A stretch of DNA of 64,000 nucleotides from positions 150,649,429 through 150,713,428 of the forward strand of contig CM066314.1 in assembly GCA_033807775.1 (NCBI GenBank). Direction: 5' to 3'. The notes under the pieces were generated by a model. The model saw only the letters and a program-made list of their open reading frames with translations. It was not told the DNA's origin and searched no databases. The translations under genes and the position numbers were made by a program. Every line of letters begins with the position of its first letter. Position 1 is the stretch's first letter. Positions 1-9,596 of the stretch are shown here, in pieces. Origin of the DNA: Saussurea involucrata (taxonomy: Eukaryota > Streptophyta > Magnoliopsida > Asterales > Asteraceae).

Positions 1-235
1 TGCCCTCCTTACTAGCAAGATTCCACCTAAGTTGAAAGACCCGGGTAGTTTCACCATTCCATGCACAATAGGAGGACAAGAAGTAGGTCAAGCACTTTGT
101 GATTTGGGCTAGTATAAACTTGATGCCATTGTCCATATTTAACAAGTTAGGTATTGGAGAGTCTAGACCCACAACCGTGACATTACAACTAGCCGATCGG
201 TCCATAGCCTAGCCCATCTTTGACGTTTTGTGAAC
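1..235 (+). pseudogene. Athila-like retrotransposon gag/protease remnant
   Basis: From base 2 the frame reads a decayed Ty3/gypsy segment with the motif PGSFTIPCTIGG followed by ALCDLG. A stop codon and a frameshift interrupt it, after which residues resembling KLGIGESRPTTVTLQLADRS can be read in another frame. This combination is typical of the aspartic-protease region of Athila/Tat lineage elements, where an active copy has a D-x-G-A site; here a TAG follows DLG. It enters the window from the left and stops where the palindrome-rich DNA begins. It is a dead fragment. The lineage is from pattern recognition only. Confidence 0.6.
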
Positions 236-704
236 CTGTTTAATTCACATATAAACTATATGTTCATATGTGAATCCGTGTAATTCACATATGAATTCTT
301 TTTAATTGATTCACATATGAATCTTTATGATTCATACATGAACTAATTAACTAATTCACATATGAACTAATTAACTGTAGGTTCATATATAAATCAGTTA
401 AAATAATTAACAAATTCACGTATGAATCTTTGTGATTCACATATGAACTAATTAACCGATTCTTATATGAACTAATTACCTGATTCACATATGAACGTAT
501 AATTCATACGTGAATCACACAGGTTCACATATGAACTCGTCCCGCGTATTTATAAAATTTATGAAACTACCCTCTATCTTCATAAGACCACACGAGGAAT
601 TATTCGGTGTTTCACAGTCAAAGTCGCAAATGTTGACCAGATGAAGGGCTAGGATAATTTCTTTATTTCTCACACATTTATCATTTCTCATTTGAACCTC
701 TCCC
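236..704. repeat. Half of a foldback element with TCATATATGA-type palindrome array
   Basis: Positions about 236-535 repeat short self-complementary words of the type TTCATATATGAA at irregular spacing. Unique sequence follows (about 536-690) and matches in inverted orientation the arm at 717-880 of the next element, including the end motif AACCTCTCCC. The left arm of this copy is absent, so it looks like a truncated or head-to-head partner of the element at 717-1465. No coding capacity. Confidence 0.6.
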
Positions 705-730
705 TATATATATATAGGGAGAGGTTCAAA
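691..730. repeat. 40-bp perfect palindrome at head-to-head element ends
   Basis: Positions 691-704 (TTTGAACCTCTCCC) are exactly reverse complementary to 717-730 across a central TATATATATATA. It is formed by two foldback-element ends meeting around a (TA)6 tract, and could extrude as a hairpin or cruciform. Confidence 0.9.
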
Positions 731-1465
731 TGATAAGTGCTAAATATATGAGAAGTAAAGAAGTGATCTTAGCCATTCATTCGGTCAAGATCGGCGGCTT
801 TGACCGAGAAGCAGCGGATAATTCCTCGCGTGGTCTGCACAAGATAGAGGGGTAGTTTGGTAAAAATACGCAGGACGAGTTCATATATGAATCTGTACAC
901 GTTCATATATGATCTTTGTAATTCACATATGAACTCTTTTTTAACTAATTCATATATGAACCTTTGTGATCCATATATGAATCAGTTAATTCGTTCATAT
1001 AAGAATTAGTTAAAAAAAGTTCATATATGAATCACAAAGGTTCATATATTAATCAGTTAATTGGTTCAACTGATTCATATATGAACCTACAGTTAATTAG
1101 TTTCATATATGAAACACAAAGGTTCATATATGAATCACAAAGGTTCATATATCAATCAGTTAATTGGTTCACTGATTGATATATGAACCTACAGTAATTA
1201 ATTTCATATATGAAACATAAAGGTTCATATATGAATCACAAAGATTCATATATGAATTAGTTAAAAAGAGTTCATATGTGAATTACATGGGTTCATATAT
1301 GAACAAATAGTTCATATGTAAATCACACAGGTTCATATATGAACTCGTCCCGTGTTTTTGTAAAAGTTACGAAATTGCCCTTCTATTTTTGGAAGAGCCA
1401 CAACTTTTGACCAATTAAAGTCGATCTTGACCGAATAAATGGCCAAGATCACTTCTCTACTTCTC
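717..1465. mobile_element. Foldback TIR element with TCATATATGA palindrome array
   Basis: The outer arms are inverted copies of each other: about 745-870 on the left against about 1345-1465 on the right, sharing the words AGAAGTGATCTT and CATTCGGTCAAGAT. The interior (about 870-1345) is an array of TTCATATATGAA-like palindromes spaced by words such as CACAAAGG and CAGTTAAT. The left end abuts a TA tract with GGGAGAGGTTCAAATG. The right end abuts the TA tract at 1466 and lacks the outermost 30 or so bases. Non-autonomous, no transposase; superfamily not resolved. Confidence 0.6.
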
Positions 1466-1491
1466 ATATATATATATATATATATATATAT
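1466..1491. repeat. (AT)n microsatellite
   Basis: Pure AT dinucleotide tract of about 13 units separating two foldback elements. A short coding-looking frame through it (IYIYIY) is an artefact of the repeat. Confidence 0.95.
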
Positions 1492-1871
1492 TGAAGATGA
1501 AAGTTTAAATGAAAAACTCAATTTTCATTGTGAACGTGAGGACTGATATCCGTCCTTCCATCTCTATTGATCCAACAACGCATATTAAATGAAGTTTTTA
1601 ATTGAAATTATAATGTAGGTGATTAGGGGTAAAAAGGGAAGTTAATTTCAATCTCACGCCTACCTTATTTGACTTTTTATTTTCTTTTTTAAATAAAAAA
1701 CTTTTACCTCCTTAAAAGTTTAAAAAAAAATATTTTAAAAATTACTAATATTTTAATCAAACAAGTTAAATCAAAAAAACGAGAATTTAGTGCTCTTCGA
1801 TATGACATCCATCTCGATATAGTTTTTTTTCAGTTAACCTTTTTTTACGTGAAATGCTATGTATGTGTTAT

Positions 1872-2450
1872 ATTCATTATGAATATGTATGCACGTCCCC
1901 GGGATTCACATTCAGTATGAATAACAAAGGTGAACGTTCATTCACTATTCATGATGAATAATACAATATTCAGGATGAATAATACAACATTCAAGATGAA
2001 TAATACAAAAATTCATGATTCATGTATTATTCATCATGAATCGTGAATTATTCACCCTGGATGTTGTATTATTCATCATTAATGTTGTATTATTCATGAT
2101 GAATAATATATGAATGACACGTGAAGGTGTGGACACATGACACACTCTCTTTTGTTCCCCGATTTACAACTGAAACTTGTTTTTATTCATTATGAATATG
2201 TATGCACATCCTTGGGTGTCCATATTCAGTATAATTAATAAATGTGAACGTTCATTCACTATTAATGATGAATTATACAACATTCAGGATAAATAATACA
2301 CGATTCATGAATAGTGCATTATTCACCCTAAATGTTGTATTATTCATCCTGAATGCTGATACATGATGAATAATACATGATTGACCCGTGAAGGTGTGGA
2401 GACGTGACGCGCTTCTTTTGTTCCCCGGTTCACAACCGAAACTCGATAGA
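1872..2450. repeat. Tandem duplicated module with ATTCATGATGAAT palindromes
   Basis: Two related copies, 1872-2184 and 2185-2450, each begin with ATTCATTATGAATATGTATG and end with a segment containing GTGAAGGTGTGGA and TTTTGTTCCCCG. Between these lie many ATTCATGATGAATAATAC-type palindromes. The same palindromic word recurs in an intron at about 51060-51215. Confidence 0.75.
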
Positions 2451-2501
2451 TTCTTGATTCGTCTCGATGGGTGTGAACGTGGTGCCTTACGACGTTGAAG
2501 A

Positions 2502-2983
2502 CACTACAACAAATTTGAGTTTATAGGACGCCTAAAATATATAAGCGTCCTAATAGAGTGTTTTATAGGACATTAGTTTATAGGACATTAGTTTATAGGG
2601 CCAAACAAAAAAGCTTCCTATTTAAAAGTGTTACAATATGTTTATATGACGCTTTTGAGCGTCGTAACAAGTTTTTTGGGACATTTTCAAAATAAATGTC
2701 CTATTAGCTAATTCCGTATGACGCTTTTGAAAAGTGTCTTATATACCCATCTTTTTAGAGGACACTTGTGTTTATAGGATACTTTTTCAAATATTGTCCT
2801 ATAAAATAGTTATTATAACACTTTATTTGAAAAATGTTTTTAAAAAACTTGGACGCCCAAAGGCGTTCTATAAACTTTCTGTAACACTTTTAGATATGAA
2901 GTTTTTTTGTTTGGTCCTATAAAACAACCTATTAGAACGCTTATTTATTTTAGGCTTCCTATAAACTCAATTTTGTTGTAGTG
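2502..2983. mobile_element. CACTA-type MITE (482 bp)
   Basis: Starts CACTACAACAAATTTGAGTT and ends with the near-exact complement, AACTCAATTTTGTTGTAGTG. The CACTA terminus identifies the En/Spm superfamily. The interior contains inverted subrepeats such as TTATAGGAC and AAGCGTCCTA and no protein. Flanking triplets are AGA and AAA, so the target duplication is imperfect. Nested in the 1492-3913 element. Confidence 0.8.
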
Positions 2984-3053
2984 AAAAAGTGTTGAAGAAT
3001 GTGATGTCGAGTTACGGACTTACGGTGTCGAGGTGTTGTACATACTACAAGAA

Positions 3054-3525
3054 AACTGGGCATCAGTGACGAAAATTAGCAAGGGAAAAAATCCCTCACT
3101 AATTAGCGAGGGATTGGCAAGGGATTGACCATTAACCCAATCCCTCGCTAATCCCTCACTAATTAGCGACGGATTAGCGAGGGATTAATGAGATGTTAAT
3201 CACAACCCCAATCCCTCGCTAATCCCTCACTAATTAGCAACGGATTAGCGAGGGATTGGGTTTGTGATTAATCTCTCATTAGTCCCTCGCTAATATGTCG
3301 CTAATTAGTGAGGGATTAGCGAGGGATTGGGTTAGTGGTCAATCCCTCGCTAATCCCTCACTAATTAGCGACGGATTAGTGAGGGATTAATGAGAGATTA
3401 ATCACAACCCCAATCCGTCGTTGATAGCATCAGCTACGTCCGTTTGACTCGCCTACCATCAGCGACGGATTAGCGACGGATTAGCGAGGGATTTGGCCCT
3501 CGCTGATACTGATTATTTTTGTAGC
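3054..3525. mobile_element. CACTA-like MITE with 'AATCCCTCGCTAAT' subrepeats
   Basis: Begins ACTACAAGAAAACTGGG and ends TTTTTGTAGCG, a decayed version of the CACTACAAGAAA terminus. The interior consists of repeated, alternately inverted words of the type AATCCCTCGCTAATCCCTCA and TAGCGACGGATTAGCG, so it folds extensively. Non-coding and nested beside the previous MITE. Confidence 0.65.
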
Positions 3526-3912
3526 GACACATTTGTACGTACATAAATATTCATAATGAATATAACACATATATAGCATTTCACGTAAAAAAACGGTAAA
3601 AGAACAAAAAACTATATCGAGATGGATGTCATATCGAAATTAAAGCACGAAATTCTCGTTTTTTATTTAAATATTAGTAATTTTTAAGATAATTTATTTT
3701 AAACTTTAAAGGGGTAAAAGTTTTTTATTAAAAAATAAAATAAAAAGTCGAATATGGTAAGCGTGTAAATTATCTTCTATTTTTATCCCTAATCACCTTA
3801 ATTAATATTTTTAATTAAAAACTCTATTAAACATAAGTTGTTGGATCAATAGAAATGGAGGGGCCGAAATGCATCCTCGCGTGTACAATGAAAATTGAGT
3901 TTTCGTTTGAAG

Positions 3913-3913
<1 letters not shown>

Positions 3914-3971
<58 letters not shown>
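3914..3971. repeat. (TC)n(TA)n compound microsatellite
   Basis: About ten TC units followed by about nineteen TA units directly beside the right tip of the long-TIR element. Confidence 0.95.
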
Positions 3972-3974
<3 letters not shown>

Positions 3975-4406
3975 TTATAGGTAGGGTCCGACATTATATT
4001 GTTTCTCTTTTTGTTTAGTTGTAGAAACATAAAATAGTATATCGTATAATTAAAGAATACTTGTAGAATAAGCACCAATTAATATCTAAAAGCGACCATA
4101 TGTAGGGATCAACTACTCATACTTCTTGTTGTTGACTTATTAAAGTCAACTTTCTTATTTATTATACATGTATTTGTTGGATTTTAAAATCATATAAACA
4201 TATCAAATGCAAATTATGTCATTAGACCAAATAAAATTTTATATTTGAATGACACATTTTGCATTTTTATTTGTTGATAAAAAAGTTCAAAGAATAGTTA
4301 AGCAATAACCATATATATAAATTAAAATGAATATTTTACTAAAATGCATACTTTTATATCCATTTGTATTTTCTTTATTTATAATAAAAAGTTATATATC
4401 AATAAT
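3972..4406. other. AT-rich intergenic DNA, nothing recognised
   Basis: No frame, repeat or inverted structure that I can support between the TA tract and the MULE target duplication. Confidence 0.6.
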
Positions 4407-4415
4407 TAAAATAAA

Positions 4416-4619
4416 GAGTAAATTACGGATTTGGTCCCTGTGGTTTGGGGATTATTACGAAAATGGTCCCTAATCTTCGTTTATTACGGATTAGGACTTG
4501 ACCTATGGATTTTTATAACGAGTTGGTCCCTCTGACAAACGGCCGTTTGTCAGCGTCCGTTAGAACCACCCACGTGCTTTGCACACGAGGGTATTTTTGT
4601 CCAATCCCTTTTCATCCCC
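4416..4619 (+). repeat. MULE left terminal inverted repeat
   Basis: Matches the reverse complement of 13906-14109 at all but one position. It contains GGTCCCTGTGGTTTGGGGA near the tip, a motif common at plant MULE ends. Confidence 0.92.
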
Positions 4620-4901
4620 CTTTTAAATGGAATTGGTTGCACACGAGGGACCAAAACTCGTATCATCTTCTTCCTTCTTCAATGGCTCACCGTATGTGTT
4701 CCTGTGGAGCTTCAATGGTGGTTCGCACATCATGGACAACCTCTAATCCAGGGAGAAGGTTCTACAGTTGTGTAAGTTTAAATTCTTAACCCTAATGTCC
4801 ATTGATTTTGGTGAATAATCCGTAAGCTCAACCAAAATGATTTGTACATGGATCATATTGTGGGTTTATTGCGTGGTTTGAACCACCGTTATGTCGTAGA
4901 G

Positions 4902-7183
4902 TGTAACGTCCCAAAATTTCAAGGAAATTTAAAATTTTAATTAAACGTTTTATATATAAAAACTCATTAAATAATCCCAACATATTAATTGCAAAATCAT
5001 AAATGTCGTTCAAGTAGTCAGAAACCAGCGGAAACAATGTTCAATAAATAAAACCAATATCAGCCAGCTCATCCCGCGCGCCAGTGTGTACCCGTCACGC
5101 CTTAGAGCCACTCGTACCTGAAACCACAGTTTATTGGGAAAGGGTAAGCACGAAGCTTAGTGAATTCAAACACATGCGCAGGTAGGAATTATATACACAT
5201 CACCCCTACCCGCACATAAGCAACAACATCACAGATACATAAAACGAGTAAACATCTACAGGTAATTATGTATCCAACCACCTCAGTACCATCGAGGCCT
5301 CGGTCCCACCGAATTGTAATGTAACCAACACCTCAGTACCATCGAGGCCTCGGTCCCACCGGATTATAATGTAACCAACACCTCAGTGCCATCGAGGCCT
5401 CGGTCCCACCGAATTATAATGTGACCAACACCTCAGTACCATCGAGGCCTCGGTCCCACCGAATTATAATGTAACACATTTATACCAAGCATTCAAACCA
5501 ATCAAATATTACACACCACAAACAACTAGTTCACACCACAAAGACAGTAGTACATACAAACTATTATGACATGCATACAACCCCTAACTACACAGTGAGA
5601 GAACTCACCTCAAATGCGCGCCTAGCTTAATCAACACGAATCAAGCTTCACAATCACGGTCACTTTCCAGCACCTAAACGCATGTTAAAACGTGTCAATA
5701 CGAGACCCGGACCCTATGACACGACACACGCTTAAACCGTCACTAAAACTAGTTTCCGTTCTCACCAAAACGGGTCTGTTCGGGACCTGTTTCGATCCCC
5801 TTAAATCCAGAAAATTCCCAATATTATTTCATGACCAGAAAGTTCTCTGAGTTAGGGTTCCAAGGACATATTATACGCCTCCTAACGATTTTTCTACAAT
5901 TTATTATGAATTAAATACGAACGGTTACCAAAACTGCCAGTTTTCGGTCCAGCCTGAACAAACAGTCCAAAACAGCCTAGCTACGGTTTAAATCAGACTT
6001 TCGGCAAAACACGAAAAACCTTCCCAACTCGAATAGGGAACTATGACCACCAAAATCACCTCAAAACGAGTTACGAGTAAAAAGTTACGGCTTTCGCAAA
6101 ATCGAGACAGATTCCAGAATTTTCACATGAAATGACGAACCGCAGAACTTGCGACCACTTTTTCTCCCAACTCGAGGCCGAACCAGTTTTCCGCTAAAAC
6201 ACAGAAACCGTGCCCGGTCCCGAGCTCGAAGCGTGGGCGCCAGTTTCGGCTCAATCGGAGTTACGACGGAAAAGTTATTGCCGTCACAAAACAGGGGCTG
6301 AACCATATTTTCGCATAAAAAGACGACTCTAAAAACAACGGTTCAAACGATTTGGCTTACGCGATTTAGTCACGGCTTGAAGGGCTCTATGGTGGTCAAG
6401 GTCAGGTCACGGCCACGCACCACCCATCTACAACGGCAGCCATGGCCGCCCATCCACCACCGCCACAGCAGCGGCGAACGGCGGCTCTCCGGCGAGGGTT
6501 CCGCGCATACACACACATGCATTCACGTACACCCTTCCATGCTTCGGATCTCCCTCTCGATCACCTTACCGCGCACAACCAACTCACACAACCACCACCA
6601 CCCGACACCCAGCCACCACAGTGGCGGCGCGCGGTGGCAGTGGCGTCACCGCTGGTTGATTCACCGAAACAGGAAGATTTAAGACGATTAGATGCGTACC
6701 TCACGACGATACCTCGCACCCGCAACCGACCTTAACTCCCTTGCTTCCTCCGACGATCAGCCGCAGCAGGGGCCTCCGGTGACAGCTTCGACGACGGCAG
6801 GCATAATTCCGGCCAACTCTTCTCTCTCTACTTCTCGGCTTCTCTCTCTTTCGATCGCTCTCTCTCTTTCTCGTTCCCTTCTCACGATCGCACAAAACCA
6901 CAGCTGCCGCAGTAGGGTTCCAAGGAAATGGGTTATGTTTGGCTTTCACGAAATTAAGAAACGGAAGAAGGGAACCGGCCATGGGCCGAAACCCATGCAA
7001 ACTTTCCAAAGAAATTGCCCATTAGCCCCTCTACTATCCTCCCTTCACGATCTACCCTAACGAGACACGAACTTTACATTATTGGTCCTTTTTGACACCA
7101 AACACTAACCACAAACAATTAAAGGTAAACACTTAAATTAATTAAATAAATAAACAAAAACGTACCGGGACACGGGCTTTACA
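4902..7183 (-). repeat. 3' LTR of element C
   Basis: 2282 bp, equal in length to 9597-11878. It contains four 50-bp tandem units and a CT-rich, GC-rich segment (about 6370-6900). Several unconvincing frames in that segment recur identically in the other LTR and are not taken as genes. Confidence 0.95.
5277..5476. repeat. 50-bp tandem repeat x4 inside LTR C
   Basis: Units start with ACCTCAGTACCATCGAGGCC and recur at exactly 50-bp spacing (5281, 5331, 5381, 5431), ending in GAATTATAATGT. The other LTR has the same four units. Confidence 0.95.
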
Positions 7184-7200
7184 ACTCTCCCCCGCTTGGA
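7184..7200 (-). other. Polypurine tract of element C
   Basis: The - strand reads AAGCGGGGGAGAGT directly before the 3' LTR, the expected plus-strand primer position. Confidence 0.85.
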
Positions 7201-8794
7201 TTAGACTTCGTCCCCGAAGTCCACGCCCGCAAACAGCTCCGGGTAATTCTCCCGCACTTGCTTGTGGCGACAAACAATTTCTGCATCAAACGCGTCCATG
7301 CAATCCATGCCCACAATCACACAAAGCTCTCGCATAGCTATCGGAATCAAATCTATGGGAAACCTCACACCCGATATTTCCAACGTGCATCCCCGATACA
7401 CATCCGTAACAGTCAGGGTTCGATCATCGACAACCTCGACTACCAAAGGACATCCTAACCGTCCCACCACTCGGCCCAAACTCTCGCTAAAGGTGCGAGA
7501 CACAAATGAATGAGTAGCCCCGCTATCAAACATTACAACCGCAGGCACCGAGTTAACTAGAAATGTACCTAACATACAATTAACAACATATAAATAAAAA
7601 AACAAGGCATGAAAAGGAAGGACGAAAAGAAATAGGGTGATAAAACATACCTGTCACCACCTTAGGCGTCGCATGCGCCTCTTCCACCTTCAGCTGGTGG
7701 ACTCTACCTCGGGCTGCCTCTGTCCCCGGCTGACCCGTACGACCGTCAGTGATGCGCAGTGGGGCATTTGCAGGAGCCCTCTGTGCACCACCCCCATCAG
7801 TTGCCCTCGCATTCGGACAATTGGCCCTCACGTGGCCCGTCTGCTTGCAGCTAAAGCAGATCATCAATGGCGACTTGCAATCCCGACTGTGATGACCGGA
7901 CTGCCCACACTTGAAACACCCGCCAGTCTTCTTCCCACCAGAATCCCTGGGTTTAAACCCACCACTCCTCGAACTTCCGCGCGAATCAGAAAACTTCGAC
8001 TTCTTTTGCACCGCAGAGATTGGCGTCACAGCCTGTGCTGCCTTTCTCTTTTTGGCTTGGGTCTCTAACTCCAGCTCCCTTCTCCGGGCTGCGTCCATCA
8101 TTGCTGACAAAGAAGCGTACGGTACCGTGCTCACGAACTCTCTGATCTCGGTACGTAACATATCTTTATACCGGGCCATCTTCATTTCCTCCGAAGCGGC
8201 ATATTGAGGACAAAACAGCGCCATCTCAGTGAATTTCTTGTTCATCTCTTTAACAGTCTCCGAGGTCTGGGTTAGCTCCAAGAACTCCTTCGCTATCCGC
8301 TCCATCTCTACCGGTGGCACGTATTCAGCACGGAAACGAGTAACGAACTCCTCCCACGTAAGGGTAGTACGCTCGGCCAGAGTCAGCGCTGAGGCGCACC
8401 AATCCTTCGCCCCGTCGCGAAGCAAATTCACAGCAAAACGGACCTTCAGATTATCCGGGCAGCCGCAGGTCAAGAAGGCACACTCCATATCAGAAACCCA
8501 ACGCATGCTAACAATTGGGTTCGAGTCTCCCTTGAACTCCGGGGGAGAACAGGCAGAGAGATTCCGGTACTGGAACTCTCGATTACGGGGCTGTCCCCCA
8601 GCAGGCGGCGGAATCGCTGCAATGCGCTCCTCTAGCAGAACCGTCACCTGATCTTGTATGGCGGTGATAATCTCGGGGATTGCCTCCCCGACCGCATGCG
8701 CTACCTCCGCTGCAATCATCTCTCGGATCTGCTCCTCCGTGATTCCCGCCTCAGTCCGCGGCTCAGTCGCGTTGCTCCTCCTAGTGATGGCCAT
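7201..8794 (-). CDS. gag-pro: Element C Gag-protease (82-bp intron, pol deleted)
   Basis: Exon 1 (8794-7651) encodes Gag from MAITRRSN. It contains a Ty3/gypsy gag core with CAFLTCGCPDN and WEEFVTRFRAEYVPP, a basic Ser/Gly stretch, and two zinc knuckles (CFKCGQSGHHSRDC and CFSCKQTGHVRANC). It ends at VVTG. Exon 2 (7568-7201) continues in frame after a putative intron (7569-7650) with TFLVNS and the protease site FDSGATHSFVS. The protease then jumps from AEIVCRHKQVR to ENYPELFAGVDFGDEV and stops. That tail resembles the extreme C-terminus of Pol in element B (MRARYPHLFSDEIPG), which indicates an in-frame loss of RT, RNase H and integrase. An upstream in-frame Met at 8830 is possible. Confidence 0.8.
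7569..7650 (-). other. Putative 82-bp spliceable intron between gag and protease
   Basis: On the - strand the junctions read ACAG|GTATGT and TATGTTAG|GTACA, both good plant splice sites, with a T-rich body. Removal joins a split Gly codon and restores the conserved VVTG-TFLVNS segment in frame. Element B has the same protein segment without interruption. Confidence 0.7.
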
Positions 8795-9581
8795 TCTATA
8801 AAGAAGAAACATACAACGAGTTATTAGCACCTAATAACTCACATCAACAACACTCACGCTCAGCTCCTTGGAATCCTCGCGACTTTCCCGACTCGAGCAC
8901 TGATCCTGTGCTTCCGGTAGTAGGAGCTCTACTACTACCTTCCACGCCTATCATCGCTCGTTCCGAGTCCCATCCCGAGGGGTCCAAGTAGCTTCTCGCC
9001 GCAACTACACACATATGCCCGCACCGGCATATATACTCACTCTTCCTAGCTCCCTAGGAATTTCCATCCCAATCACTACCCTTGCTACTAATGAATCCTC
9101 ACTAATCATAAAAAGTGGCCTCGCGAATACCCGATTACATGCAGTGCAAAACAAATAGACAGTCGAATACAAGATTCTATCCTAGAACGGTTGGACTCAA
9201 ACAAGAGCTGCGCAATAGAACTAAATCGAATATTCTAAGGCTATAAGTCTCTTACTGCATACAACCTAGAGGGCATTCACTTAGTAACCTATCATAATTA
9301 GCATAAACTCCTAATAGCAAGCAATTCAACATACCGCATAGTGTCAACAACAGGCAATCTAGCATGCATACTCTATGATCTAGAAAGCAATAAAACACTA
9401 AGCATTGTACCTTTTCCTTCGGCTCCGGCTGACTGTACACACTGCGCCCTCGATCACCGTTCCTCGAACGGGTTTTTACTTTTTCTTTTATTTCCAAAAA
9501 GATTTAATAAAGAATTTGAAAATCTCCCAGCCGCAACTTGAGACCAAACACACCGAGGTGCGTTTGATTCACTCAAGCTGT
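8795..9581 (-). other. Non-coding leader of element C
   Basis: About 790 bp lie between the primer-binding site and the Gag start, with no supportable frame. It probably holds packaging signals; none can be identified by eye. Confidence 0.6.
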
Positions 9582-9593
9582 GCTCTGATACCA
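9582..9593 (-). other. Primer-binding site of element C
   Basis: The - strand reads TGGTATCAGAGC three bases after the 5' LTR end, complementary to the 3' end of initiator methionine tRNA. Confidence 0.93.
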
Positions 9594-9596
9594 AGT

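Larger units (their letters stand above)
1492..3913. mobile_element. 2.4-kb element with ~400-bp terminal inverted repeats
   Basis: The left arm 1492-1898 and right arm 3533-3913 are diverged inverted copies: both carry CTCAATTTTCATTGT near the tip, CTATTGATCCAACAAC further in, and TTTACGTGAAATGCTAT at the inner edge. Both tips lie next to microsatellites, (AT)n on the left and (TC)n(TA)n on the right. The interior holds a duplicated palindrome-rich module (1872-2450) and two nested CACTA-like MITEs (2502-2983 and 3054-3525). No transposase. Arm length would fit a Mutator-like or foldback element, but no clean target duplication can be read in the TA flanks. Confidence 0.7.

Noticed and set aside
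236..1345. CRISPR-like array of evenly sized repeats
   Set aside because: Repeat spacing is irregular, the repeats are AT palindromes, there are no unique spacers of constant length, and the DNA is plant nuclear.
3827..4078. Frame with IYIYIYIY and RERERE runs
   Set aside because: Read-through of TA and TC microsatellites; the same pattern occurs at 1333-1521, 38062-38280 and 44807-45073.
6377..7060. Open frames of 97-122 codons on both strands in LTR C (also at 11072-11755)
   Set aside because: They overlap one another, repeat exactly in both LTRs, and are rich in low-complexity His/Pro/Ser/Arg runs from CT-rich DNA. No domain is visible; they look like GC-rich LTR sequence.
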